Assembly (NCBI GenBank): GCA_903835255.1 | Contig: CAILMI010000030.1 | Span: 1 to 64,000, forward strand | Direction: 5' to 3' | DNA length: 64,000 bases | Source: an uncultured Verrucomicrobia subdivision 3 bacterium | GTDB taxonomy: Bacteria > Verrucomicrobiota > Verrucomicrobiia > Limisphaerales > UBA11358 | Shown here: positions 53,382 to 62,675 of the stretch, piece by piece | Layout: every line of letters begins with the position of its first letter | How positions within the stretch are numbered: position 1 is the first letter of the stretch | The notes under the pieces: model-generated | What the model saw: only the letters and a program-made list of their open reading frames with translations | Database searches by the model: none | What the model was told of the DNA's origin: nothing | Made by a program: the position numbers and the translations under genes

Positions 53382-53954
53382 TCATTTGTAGGATTTGAAC
53401 TCATTTGCATCCTGCGTCATCAACCGCAGCAGCTTGGGATGGATGAATAGTTTTTCACGGCCCACGGGTTTTTCCTCCAGCACGCCCACCTTTACCAGTT
53501 CCTTCAAATAAACCGAGGCCGTCTGGCGCTCGGCGATTTTCTTAGCAGTGACGTTTTGGATCCGGGAATACGGCAGCTCAAAAATTAAATCCATCAGCTC
53601 GTGGCTGTAAATCTTTGGCTCGGATTCGCGCACAAATTCTACCGGATGCTTTTGGAGCTTGCGCATCGCCTCGAACTGGTAATGCGCCACCGCCAGCCGC
53701 ACTAGCGGATCCATCTCCGTGGCCTCGTGCAAAAATTATTCCCAGTTGGCCAGCAATCCGCGGAGCAACGCCTCGCCCACTGGCGGCGTATAAAAAATTT
53801 CACCGTTTGATTTGGCCAGCGCCGCGCCGGATATCTTCCTCACCGTCATCGTCTGGCCCTTGATTAAACTGCAAATCTCCTCCGACATGCGCGCTGCCAG
53901 CGGTCTTTTTTTCAGCGACTGAAAACCCTCCAGCAATGCCCGGCGGTAACGCAA
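53382..53954 (-). pseudogene. Fic-family protein pseudogene
   Basis: YRRALLEGFQSLKKRPLAARMSEEICSLIKG...[37 protein letters not shown]/MRKLQ...; in-frame TAA, missing HPFxDGNGR core, N-terminus lost. Confidence 0.85.
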
Positions 53955-53967
53955 CGCTTACCATGGC

Positions 53968-54020
53968 GGCGCGCACGGAGCGTCGCGCCCTACCTGTCCC
54001 ACAGTTGCCAGGAACTGCTA
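53968..54020. repeat. REP/MITE-like element, copy 2 (partial)
   Basis: ggcgcgcacggag(c/t)g(t/a)cgcgccctacctgtcccacagttgcca.gaac.gctat shared with 14402-14455. Confidence 0.85.
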
Positions 54021-54079
54021 TAGTAAAATATTTTCGCGCTCAGCCACAACTACGGCAGGATTCTGCGGGAATCTCTGAC

Positions 54080-54109
54080 ATCAGGCGCTTGCACTGGTCC
54101 GACGCCTTG
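54080..54109 (+). repeat. 30-bp repeat copy 2
   Basis: Exact match to 28173-28202. Confidence 0.9.
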
Positions 54110-54175
54110 AGGTATGGTTTTTACCGGTCGCGAGCCTCAATCCCACAGTGCGAGGCGGACCCGGCTGATTTGATT

Positions 54176-54217
54176 GCGCGCGTGGTGGAATTGGCAGACA
54201 CGCCAGACTTAGGATTA
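54176..54217 (+). pseudogene. Truncated tRNA-Leu 5' half (putative attL)
   Basis: gcgcgcgtggtggaattggcagacacgccagacttaggat matches the intact tRNA-Leu at 57623 except one extra T, then diverges inside the anticodon stem. Confidence 0.88.
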
Positions 54218-54753
54218 GTTCTTTCAGGATTTCTTGCGGATTCTCACGGATTAGAGCAAAACACAGGCAGCATTGTAACCATTGAACGAAAACAGTTTTT
54301 AGACCGCCAAAATTGATGCGTCTGGCAATTTCGACTACTGGCACAAAAAGTGGCACAATCAAAAAGCGGCGTTTCTGTGAATGGCAATCTGACCTGAATC
54401 GGTGAATCAAATCACGCCACGGGGCATCTGTGGCGCAAGGCAGCGCGGTTAGGCTTGGCGTTTCGTCCGCTCGTAATAGTCCACGATCTCGGCCAAGTCC
54501 CCGCCTGACGATCCTGTGAAGTGTTTTGCACCATCGGCGCACAAGCTTCCCAAAACTTCACTGAATGGATGCAGCGTCACGCCATATGGCGTCACCGTGC
54601 TGCCAGAACTCCCTGCCTATCCGTGGCTGAATTAGTGCCACGCGGCACGATCTGGCCAAAAATGTGAACCTTGCAATCTGTCAAGTAGAGCGCGTGAAAC
54701 TTTTGTGACTTTGTTTTCTTGGCCGTTTTCCAAGGTCTTGGCAATGTGAGAGC

Positions 54754-55320
54754 ATGAGCAATAATGCGCCTGAATCAAATTTGTCACTGGATACCCCGCC
54801 TGAGCCGTGCGGAATACGCACCCCCGAAACGGAACTGAAGCCGCAGTTTTTTCAGCAAGTCCCAAACGTCCTGATTAACGATGTCGCCAAGAACCGACTG
54901 AAACCGCTGGATGTCGTTGTGTATATCGTCCTCAAAAATCATCTGGGGCAAAACCCTTGCACTTGGGTAAGCAACGGCACGATTGCCAGACTGTGCGGCG
55001 TGACAAGCATCACCGCTCGCCGCTCCCTAAATAATCTACTGGTGGCGGGGCATATTGAACGACGGGATTGCCACGCGGGACACACGGCAAAAACTTATCT
55101 GCGCACCAATGTCATTGACGGCAAGGTGATCTGTGGTTCGCCACGCCAAACGCCAATCCGTCCAACGTGCGCGGCCATGCCTGAATTGACGGCCACGCCT
55201 GAGCCAATAATTCCGCCGCTGCCCAAGCAGGTTAATCTGGAATCGGCTGAGGCGAGCGCAATGCCGCCGCAACCTAATTTTGAAATGGCGGGGGCAGATG
55301 ATGACGAACCCCCATTCTGA
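54754..55320 (+). CDS. Helix-turn-helix protein, replication-initiator-like
   Basis: QVPNVLINDVAKNRLKPLDVVVYIVLKNHLGQNPCTWVSNGTIARLCGVTSITARRSLNNLLVAGHIERR wHTH pattern. Confidence 0.65.
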   Translation: MSNNAPESNLSLDTPPEPCGIRTPETELKPQFFQQVPNVLINDVAKNRLKPLDVVVYIVLKNHLGQNPCTWVSNGTIARLCGVTSITARRSLNNLLVAGHIERRDCHAGHTAKTYLRTNVIDGKVICGSPRQTPIRPTCAAMPELTATPEPIIPPLPKQVNLESAEASAMPPQPNFEMAGADDDEPPF

Positions 55321-55333
55321 AAAGCGGGTTTCG

Positions 55334-55465
55334 CAGATGAGCAGGGATGGTTCACAAATGAGCAGGGGGCGGGGGACTTGGATGAGCCAAGCGGGGGCGC
55401 ACAGATGAGCAACAAACTAGATTCAGGAAACAGATTCAGGAAAGAGATTCAATCGCAGATTGAAC
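55334..55465 (+). repeat. Iteron-like short direct repeats (..cARATGAGCA.. and agattcaggaa)
   Basis: cagatgagcaggg / acaaatgagcaggg / acagatgagcaac and tagattcaggaa / cagattcaggaa / gagattcaa. Confidence 0.55.
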
Positions 55466-55496
55466 GCGAAGCGCAACCGCTGCGCGGTTAAAAAAC

Positions 55497-55514
55497 CGCC
55501 ACGGGCGTTTTTTT
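55497..55514 (+). terminator. Hairpin-T7 terminator
   Basis: CGCC ACG GGCG TTTTTTT; adjacent AACCGC TGC GCGGTT AAAAAA could act on the other strand. Confidence 0.5.
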
Positions 55515-56022
55515 AGGCACTAACTGGAAGCGTATATCAGCAGCTACCTGCAAAGGAGCATTTTCACCTTGTAGTTACCTACTGGTTACTGTCGAACTGC
55601 GAAATATAAGGGTTTTTGACCTACTTTGGAAATTGGCGGCAGCGTAGCGAAAACGGGGATAAAGAGAACCACGACTGGCCTAGTTTCAAAATTGAGCGGG
55701 GTTCACGGATGACGGGGGCGCAATCCAGCGACGATTTAGTTTTGGCGGCGGCGAACTTATCAAACACACCCTCCATGCCGTTTTTGTGTCTGGCTACGTC
55801 GAAATTTTTTCATAAATTAGCCCCCCCCTGCCCCCCCCACGATTTTTATTTGGGCGAATTCGTTCAATTTTGGCCGCGCGAAACATCCAGTAAATAATTC
55901 GTTACCTATTACCAGTTGTTTAATTACTGGATAACTTACTCTAATGAATAATCTTGACTAAACACCAAGTTAATTGCATCATTTGATTATGCTCGCCCCC
56001 GTAGGTGTAGCGAGTTGAATTT

Positions 56023-56319
56023 ATGCCAAGCGAAAAACTAACCATTAACCAAAGGACGAAATCCAGCCCAGAAGCCAGCGAAGCGGTTGAAATCCCATTT
56101 GCCCTAGACCGATTCATTCAGAATATGGGCATCACAGATACTACTGCTTGGCGGTGGCGTAAGCGTGGCTGGTTGAACACCAGGAACATTGCGGGGCGGG
56201 TCTATATTCTGCCCAAAGATTTGCGCGAGTTTAATCGCCGCATGGAAGCAGGTGACTTTGCCCAAGAACATAAGACGCCCAAGCGCACAAAGAGCGGTGA
56301 ATGCTCGCTTGCTGAATGA
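56023..56319 (+). CDS. Small DNA-binding (excisionase-like HTH) protein
   Basis: FIQNMGITDTTAWRWRKRGWLNTRNIAGRVYILPKDLREFNRR. Confidence 0.65.
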   Translation: MPSEKLTINQRTKSSPEASEAVEIPFALDRFIQNMGITDTTAWRWRKRGWLNTRNIAGRVYILPKDLREFNRRMEAGDFAQEHKTPKRTKSGECSLAE

Positions 56320-56322
56320 AAC

Positions 56323-57543
56323 TCATTTTGCGTCTGCCGCTTGTTCCAACGCCGTCGGGTCAAAATTTAGTTTCCGCGCCTGCCGCTGTGCATGGTCGTT
56401 TGTCAGGTGTCCGTAAACTTTGCCGATCAAAATTCCGCCGTCTGAATGTCCAACCCAGCGAGCAATCGTCATGTAGTCAATGCCGCTCATCACACAAAAC
56501 GAAATGAAGAAATGGCGGCAATGGTGAAAACCAAAATCCTTGAAGCCTGCTTTGTCCCGTGCCAGTTTCAAACTCTCCCTGAAAGTTTTCGCTGGCTTGT
56601 CGTTTTTACCTCTTTGCGGCGATGGGAAAATATATTCTGAATCAGGAGCGCGTCTCGCCAACATTGCTTTCAGGAGTGCTTCAAGTTTGGGATTGAAGTC
56701 CACAGAGCGCGATTTGTGATTCTTCGCCAACCCGTCAGAGCCAATGGTGATCTGGTTTTGCTGCCAGTCCACGTCTAACCACTTCAAGCGCAGAGTTTCC
56801 GAAATGCGCGAACCGCAAAACGACATGAAGCGGATTAAATCTGCGAAGCCTGCACCATTCTTGGAAACTTCCACGGCTGACTGGCAGAGCTTTTCAACAT
56901 CGGCGGCGGTGTAGAGCTTCTTTTTTTTGGCAACCCATTTCAAAGGCCGCAAGTTTTCGGTTGGAAGCCGCTGAATCCAGCCATCGTCAATCGCTTTTTT
57001 CAGGACGTTGCGAAGACACACGACAGCAAGATTCACTGTGCGCCCGCTGACTTTCTCCCCCTGACGTTTTTCAATGAAGCCCGTAATCATCGGCTTAGTG
57101 ATTCTGTCCACGCGGGTTTCATTCAGATGTTGCACCCAGCGATTCAAATGCCCGCGCTCGGTTTCCAACGTGCGGGGGCGTTTGGCATCTTTGACCGTTT
57201 CGTAGTAGGCAAGGTATTGTTGAACGTAGTCACAAAACTTTGGCGTCCGTTTCAGAACGGGCAGGGCATTATCTTCGCGTTTGGTTTGGAGCTTTTTCAG
57301 TTCCATCACCGCGTCAGGAATAGTCTTGGCGTTCTCTAGTGGCACACGGCGCGTGTTTTTCTGGCCTGTGTTCGGGTCTTCCACAGTCAGCCGCGCATAA
57401 TAACGTCCGTTTCTTACCCACAGGCCGCGAATTGGTTGCTTGCGCCCATCCCTGACCTTTTGGTAGGTTAAATGCCTTGGAATTGGCTGACTTTTGGTTT
57501 GTGCCTCGTTGCCAGTCTTGCTTTCCGTTTCAGCGGGTTTCAT
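56323..57543 (-). CDS. Tyrosine recombinase/phage-type integrase
   Basis: FMSFCGSRISETLRLKWLDVDW...FGFHHCRHFFISFCVMSGIDYMTIARWVGHSDGGILIGKVYGH. Confidence 0.92.
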   Translation of the reverse strand: MKPAETESKTGNEAQTKSQPIPRHLTYQKVRDGRKQPIRGLWVRNGRYYARLTVEDPNTGQKNTRRVPLENAKTIPDAVMELKKLQTKREDNALPVLKRTPKFCDYVQQYLAYYETVKDAKRPRTLETERGHLNRWVQHLNETRVDRITKPMITGFIEKRQGEKVSGRTVNLAVVCLRNVLKKAIDDGWIQRLPTENLRPLKWVAKKKKLYTAADVEKLCQSAVEVSKNGAGFADLIRFMSFCGSRISETLRLKWLDVDWQQNQITIGSDGLAKNHKSRSVDFNPKLEALLKAMLARRAPDSEYIFPSPQRGKNDKPAKTFRESLKLARDKAGFKDFGFHHCRHFFISFCVMSGIDYMTIARWVGHSDGGILIGKVYGHLTNDHAQRQARKLNFDPTALEQAADAK

Positions 57544-57622
57544 AAGGCAATACTGGCACAAAAAGTGGCACAAAGTCAAATAATTCCAAAGCTACTGCTG
57601 CAAGTAGCTGTAAATCAACGAT

Positions 57623-57706
57623 GCGCGCGTGGTGGAATGGCAGACACGCCAGACTTAGGATCTGGTTCCGTAAGGAGTGGAGGTTCAAGTCCTCTCGTGC
57701 GCACCA
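57623..57706 (+). tRNA. tRNA-Leu (anticodon TAG), CCA encoded
   Basis: GCGCGCGTGGTGGAATGGCAGACACGCCAGACTTAGGATCTGG...GGTTCAAGTCCTCTCGTGCGCACCA; acceptor stem pairs with one G-T; anticodon loop CTTAGGA. Confidence 0.95.
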
Positions 57707-57872
57707 TCTTGTATTGGGAATTCAAGTGATTCCCAAAAAGTTTGCACAGATTTTTCAAAACTTTCGGGCCGGATATAGAAACTGTCAGAAACTGTCCCCG
57801 CCCGCCCCGTCTCCCCGCAATCCCAAAGCCCGGGGCACCCCGCTAACCTCGGATCTGTTAACCCCGGATCCG

Positions 57873-58709
57873 TTATCCCCGGCGGGTTGCCCTCGGCGAG
57901 AACTCAATTTTCCTGCCCTCGCGCGCCGCGCTCACCTGGAGCCGCCCCTTCTGTTGGGATACCAAGGCCCGGGCATGTTTTACCAGCTGATCGATCCGGC
58001 GATCGTTGTGGTCGGGGTCGTGATGGAAGAGGTGCAGGTGTTTGACGCCGGACTGCAATGCGAGCGCCACGGCATCATCCACGCAGCCGTGTCCCCAGCC
58101 GACATGTGCCCGGTATTCCGCCCGGTCATATTGCGCATCCAAAATCAGCGCATCGGCACCCCGCACAAATTCAATCAGATCCCGGTCCAGGCCGCCCGTC
58201 CGCGGCTCGGCATCGGGCAGAAAGGCAATCCGGCCGCCCGGGGAATGCAGCCGGTAGCCGACGCACAGTCCGGGATGGTTTGCGCGCTGGGCCTGAACCC
58301 GCACAGAGCCCACGGAGAAATTGAAGTCCTTGAACTCCTCGATTTGAATGTTGCTGGGCAGGCGGTTGAACGGCACCGGAAAGTAGGTGCTTTCCATCTG
58401 GCCGGTGAGCGCGGCAACCAATCCCTTGCGGGCGCCTTCGCAGCCCAGAATCCTCAGACGGCAGCGGGGATTATAAATCGGCCCGAAGAACGGCAGTCCC
58501 TGAATATGATCCCAATGCGTGTGCGTGAGGAGCAGTGTGAGATTGAGCGGCCGATTTTTAAATTCCCGGAGCAGCGATTTCCCAAGCGCGCGCAGGCCGG
58601 TGCCGGCGTCGAGGATGATGATTTCGTCCCCGTAGCGCACTTCCACGCAGGAGGTGTTGCCGCCGTAGCGCACGGTGGTGGGGCCCGGCGTGGCGATAGA
58701 GCCGCGCAC
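57873..58709 (-). CDS. MBL-fold metallohydrolase
   Basis: LDAGTGLRALG...LLTHTHWDHIQGLPFFGPIY...ILDAQYDRAEY; true N-terminus probably slightly upstream (IKFWGVRGSIATPG). Confidence 0.85.
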   Translation of the reverse strand: MRGSIATPGPTTVRYGGNTSCVEVRYGDEIIILDAGTGLRALGKSLLREFKNRPLNLTLLLTHTHWDHIQGLPFFGPIYNPRCRLRILGCEGARKGLVAALTGQMESTYFPVPFNRLPSNIQIEEFKDFNFSVGSVRVQAQRANHPGLCVGYRLHSPGGRIAFLPDAEPRTGGLDRDLIEFVRGADALILDAQYDRAEYRAHVGWGHGCVDDAVALALQSGVKHLHLFHHDPDHNDRRIDQLVKHARALVSQQKGRLQVSAAREGRKIEFSPRATRRG

Positions 58710-58805
58710 ACCCCAGAACTTGATGGAGACGCCCCGTTTGATAAAAAGAGTTTACTGCGGCCGGATGCAAATACAAATCGTAAAAACCGGCGGCGGCGCA
58801 CCGCA

Positions 58806-59450
58806 TCAACCGCCCTGCTTGCGGGCAAATTTCATGACGGCTTCGGTCTGGCTATGGACGTGCAGCTTCTCATAGATGCGCTGGATGTAGGTGCGCACGG
58901 TGCTGAGGCTGATGTCCAGTTCGCTGGCGATCTCCTTGTAGGGATGGCCCCGGGACAACCCCTGCAACACCTCCAGCTCGCGCTTGGTCAGCGTTTCCGT
59001 CTCCGCCTGAGCTGCCGCCTGTGCCGCCGCATGCATCTGAAAGGATTGCACCACCTTGCGCGCAATGTGGCCGGACATGGGAGAACCCCCATCATAGACT
59101 TCCCGGATGGCTTCGAGAATTTTGGCGGGGCGGTTGCTTTTGACCAGGTAGCCAAACGCTCCGGCAGAGAGGGCCTGGAACACCTGTTCCCCCTCCTCAA
59201 AGACGGTGAGCATGATGATTTTCAGCTGCGGCGCGGCGCGGCGGAGGCGGGGCACACAGTCGATGCCGCTCATGCCGGGCAGATTGATATCCATGAGCAC
59301 GACATCCGGGGGGTGCAGAGGGATGTCCGCCAGCGCGGCTTCCGCATTGGGATACGCTTTCAGACAGCGAAAGCCCGACTGCCCCGCGAAATACCGCACG
59401 AGGGTTTCGCGCAGCTTGGCGTCGTCTTCCACGATGGAAACTTTAATCAT
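58806..59450 (-). CDS. NarL/LuxR-type response regulator
   Basis: MIKVSIVEDDAKLRETLVRYF...VVLMDINLPGMSGID...LTKRELEVLQGLSRGHPYKEIASELDISLSTVRTYIQRIYEKL. Confidence 0.93.
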   Translation of the reverse strand: MIKVSIVEDDAKLRETLVRYFAGQSGFRCLKAYPNAEAALADIPLHPPDVVLMDINLPGMSGIDCVPRLRRAAPQLKIIMLTVFEEGEQVFQALSAGAFGYLVKSNRPAKILEAIREVYDGGSPMSGHIARKVVQSFQMHAAAQAAAQAETETLTKRELEVLQGLSRGHPYKEIASELDISLSTVRTYIQRIYEKLHVHSQTEAVMKFARKQGG

Positions 59451-59603
59451 GAGGGACTCCGGCAAAGCGACCGGGGGCAGCCCGGACGCCGCTGACTCTA
59501 CCACAGCCAAAGTTGAAATGGCATTCATTTTCAAGCGCAGTCTATCCTCTCCCTGCAACGGTGAGGCAGTCGGATAAAACGTGGACACGGCCTGCGGCGC
59601 CGG

Positions 59604-62600
59604 TCAGGAGACGGGGGCGGTGAACACCAGCTGAGTGCCCTGGCCCGGCCGGCTCTGACAGTCCAGCCGTCCGCCGATGGAGCGCATGCGCTCGCGCATG
59701 TTTTCCAATCCGTTCCCGCCGCCGGCCCTTTTGATAGGCGCGGCGACGTCAAAACCGCAGCCGTCGTCCTCGATGATGATTTGGAACTCGGCGGGGCTGA
59801 AGACCACCTGGACGCCGACCTGTTGGGCTTTTGCGTGTTTAAGGATATTGTTGAATCCCTCCTTGACGGCGAGAAACACCTGATGCCGCACCCCGGTGGG
59901 CAACAAGACCGAGGGGATGGCGGACGGCAGATCAAAGCCGCACCGCACCGGGCTGCCCTCAAAATAATCCTCCGCATAGCGGCACAAATAATGGACCAGG
60001 TCGCTCAGGCGGTCATTGCGGGGGTTGACTGCCCAGACAATCTCTTCGAAGGAGCGGATGGTCTCGCGGGAGGTTTCAGAAATCTCCTGCACCTCGCTCC
60101 GCGCCGAGGCGGGAATTTCCGGATGCGCGCCTGCCATTTCACTCAAGAGCGACAGGCGGGTGAGCTTGGCCCCGACTTCGTCGTGCATGTCACGGGCGAT
60201 GCGGGCGCGTTCCTTATCGAGGGCCGCCATCTGTTCCAGCTGTTCCATGCGGCTCCGCAGCCGGCGAAACGAGAGGTACCGGACGATGGTAACCACGAGT
60301 GCGGTGAAAAGGAAGAGGGCGCTGCCGCGAAACCACCACGTCTGCCAGAAAAACGGCGGCACCACGAGGAGCACGGCGGCGCCTGTTTCACTCCAGACTC
60401 CGGCATTGTTGCAGGCCAGCACATGAAACCGATAATCGCCGGCCGGCAAATGCGGGTAACTGGCGCGACTCGGCTGACTCGCTTCAACCCAGTCCTCATC
60501 AAAGTTTTCCAGCTGATAGCGGAAGCGGACATTTTCCGGGGAGGCGAAACTCAAGGCTGCAAAATCAATCTCCACCTTGCGATGGTCCGCTGGGATGATC
60601 AACCTGGCTTCGTGCTCCCCCAGATCTGGCACAGTGCTTCCGCTCTCCATCCGCAAAGGCGAGTGGGAGTGATAAAGCGCGGCGGTTTTTTCATCCACAG
60701 AAACGCGTTCCACCACCACCGGCGGCGGAACCGGGTTGTGGCGGATATTTTCGGGCTGGAGCGTGAGCAGGCCGCTGCGCAGGGCAAACCACAGCCGTCC
60801 GTCACTGCCTTTCCAGACATTGGGGAAATTGGCGGTATTGGGCTGGAAAGTGGGGAGGCCTTCATTGCGCCCGTAGACCTGAGAACGCACAGTTTTCAAC
60901 CGCCCCTCCGCCCGGGCATTCAACTCGGCCAGCGATATATGAAATAGACCCCGATTGCCCATCACCCACAGACCCCGTCGCTGGTCGGTCAACAATTGTG
61001 AGGCGAAATCATCCGTCACCCCTTCGGCCTCCGTGATGAGGGAAAGTTTTCCATCTTTGAGGCGTCCTATCCCCGCACCGGCGTACCCCACCCATAAGGT
61101 CCCCTCCGCATCGGTATCCAGAGCCCGAATCGAGGGAGAATCCGGCAGCCCGGCGGCGATTTCGATCAAAGTGGAGGAGTCGCGGACGCTCAGAATATGC
61201 CCCTCCAGCGTGCCGATCCAGAGTTGGCCATCCGCCCCCTCCGCCATGGCGCGAATCGTGCGATTCTCCCCGGGCAAAGACAGGGGTGCTTCCAGCTTCC
61301 CGTCATGCAACCGCTGCATGCGGCTGGGCGAGCCCGACACGACCCAGACATCCTGATTGGTAGCCACAAAAACCAGATGAACGGCACCGCCAATCAGCCC
61401 ATCCTCCCGATTCCAAACGCGCCAGACTCCCCCGCTCAAATGATGCAGCGTGCGATCCCGGGCGCCCACCCAGACCCCGCCGGCCTTGTCGGCCGTGACG
61501 CAGGTGGCGACATCCCCGATCCAGCCGGCTTCCGCACCGACCGTATTCCATTTTCCATTTTGATATTTTACCAGAACTCCACTTTGGCCGACGGCCCAAA
61601 TAACGCCGTCCAAATCCTGGCACACCGATGCCACCGCTTCAAAGGGGAGTCCATTTTCCTTCCCCATCAGAGTGATTGCGGAGGGTCGGATCAGATTCAA
61701 CCCGCCGCCCCGGGTGCCAACCCAGATATTGCCTTCCTCATCCGCTCCCAAACAACTTACCGACTGATGCGACAGGGGAATTTTTTCTAAGACGCCGCCT
61801 TTAAACCGGAACAGGCCGTCGGCCATTGTTCCAATCCACAGCGCCCCCGAGCGATCCTCAAACAGCACTTGAGGCTCGGCGTTTCCGGGCAACCTCTGGC
61901 ACTCCACCGGTTCGCGATCCTCCTCATATTTCAACAGGCGGGCCCCGGCGCAGATCCATATGCCGGCTTTGGCGGACGCACACATCCGGACCGTAGATTC
62001 TTCAAAGGTTAATTTAGACACCAACTGACCCTCTCGAATCACGCCCAGCTCACCCCCTTTTGAAAACCATATGGAGCCACGCACATCGCTCATCACCCAC
62101 GCATTGAGACCGGCGGGCAGCCCCTCCTGCGCGGTGTACCGTGTGATCTGGTGATCCTTGATCCGACACAGCGTCCCCGAATAAATAATCCAGATGGCGC
62201 CCTCCCTATCCTCGGCCATCGCGGCAATCCGCTCCGCCGGCAAGCCCTGTTCGGAGGTGAAGGTGAGGGCACTGTTGGACTCCACGCAAATCACGGATCC
62301 GCGATCCATGCCCAGCCAGAAGCGGCCCCGGCGATCCAGCAGCAGGGAACGGATGGATTTTTTGAACAGGCTTGGGAGGGGAACTGCCTCGAAGGCTGCG
62401 CCGTTAAAACGCAACAAGCCAGCGTAGGTGGCCACCCACAAATATCCGTCGTCCGTCTGGGCCACGCCCGTCACGCTGTTGTCCGGCAATCCCTCATCCG
62501 TCTGCCACGCGCGAAAGGACCAGTGAGAGAAGTTGTCCGGACCCGCAGCATGCGCCCGCCCCGAAACCAAGATTCCAACCCACATCATCACCGAGATGCA

Positions 62601-62630
62601 ATGGCGGAAAAGCGGGGACATGGGGGTCAT
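59604..62630 (-). CDS. Reg_prop/Y_Y_Y sensor histidine kinase (HisKA_3 + HATPase)
   Basis: Repeated WIGT.DGLFRF propeller motifs; ERARIARDMHDEVGAKLTRLSLLSEMA...IIIEDDGCGFD...GGGNGLENMRERM. Confidence 0.93.
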   Translation of the reverse strand: MTPMSPLFRHCISVMMWVGILVSGRAHAAGPDNFSHWSFRAWQTDEGLPDNSVTGVAQTDDGYLWVATYAGLLRFNGAAFEAVPLPSLFKKSIRSLLLDRRGRFWLGMDRGSVICVESNSALTFTSEQGLPAERIAAMAEDREGAIWIIYSGTLCRIKDHQITRYTAQEGLPAGLNAWVMSDVRGSIWFSKGGELGVIREGQLVSKLTFEESTVRMCASAKAGIWICAGARLLKYEEDREPVECQRLPGNAEPQVLFEDRSGALWIGTMADGLFRFKGGVLEKIPLSHQSVSCLGADEEGNIWVGTRGGGLNLIRPSAITLMGKENGLPFEAVASVCQDLDGVIWAVGQSGVLVKYQNGKWNTVGAEAGWIGDVATCVTADKAGGVWVGARDRTLHHLSGGVWRVWNREDGLIGGAVHLVFVATNQDVWVVSGSPSRMQRLHDGKLEAPLSLPGENRTIRAMAEGADGQLWIGTLEGHILSVRDSSTLIEIAAGLPDSPSIRALDTDAEGTLWVGYAGAGIGRLKDGKLSLITEAEGVTDDFASQLLTDQRRGLWVMGNRGLFHISLAELNARAEGRLKTVRSQVYGRNEGLPTFQPNTANFPNVWKGSDGRLWFALRSGLLTLQPENIRHNPVPPPVVVERVSVDEKTAALYHSHSPLRMESGSTVPDLGEHEARLIIPADHRKVEIDFAALSFASPENVRFRYQLENFDEDWVEASQPSRASYPHLPAGDYRFHVLACNNAGVWSETGAAVLLVVPPFFWQTWWFRGSALFLFTALVVTIVRYLSFRRLRSRMEQLEQMAALDKERARIARDMHDEVGAKLTRLSLLSEMAGAHPEIPASARSEVQEISETSRETIRSFEEIVWAVNPRNDRLSDLVHYLCRYAEDYFEGSPVRCGFDLPSAIPSVLLPTGVRHQVFLAVKEGFNNILKHAKAQQVGVQVVFSPAEFQIIIEDDGCGFDVAAPIKRAGGGNGLENMRERMRSIGGRLDCQSRPGQGTQLVFTAPVS

Positions 62631-62675
62631 TCTAATTCGGAATCCGCGGCGCGCAAGGCCGGATGCCCGACAAGG

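Larger units (their letters stand above)
54176..57706. mobile_element. Integrative element inserted at tRNA-Leu (rep-like HTH, xis-like, int)
   Basis: Truncated tRNA at the left end, intact tRNA at the right end next to int; shared core through CTTAGGAT. Confidence 0.85.

Noticed and set aside
55823-55841. C-rich run (ccccccctgcccccccc)
   Set aside because: Low-complexity tract without supporting structure; not a CRISPR or ncRNA
55616-55897. 93-aa plus ORF in the integrative element
   Set aside because: No family resemblance, crosses the C-rich tract; not reported as a gene
57621-59495. 624-aa plus ORF
   Set aside because: Runs through the tRNA-Leu and antisense to the MBL hydrolase and response regulator; shadow ORF
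59781-60947. 388-aa plus ORF
   Set aside because: Antisense to the histidine kinase
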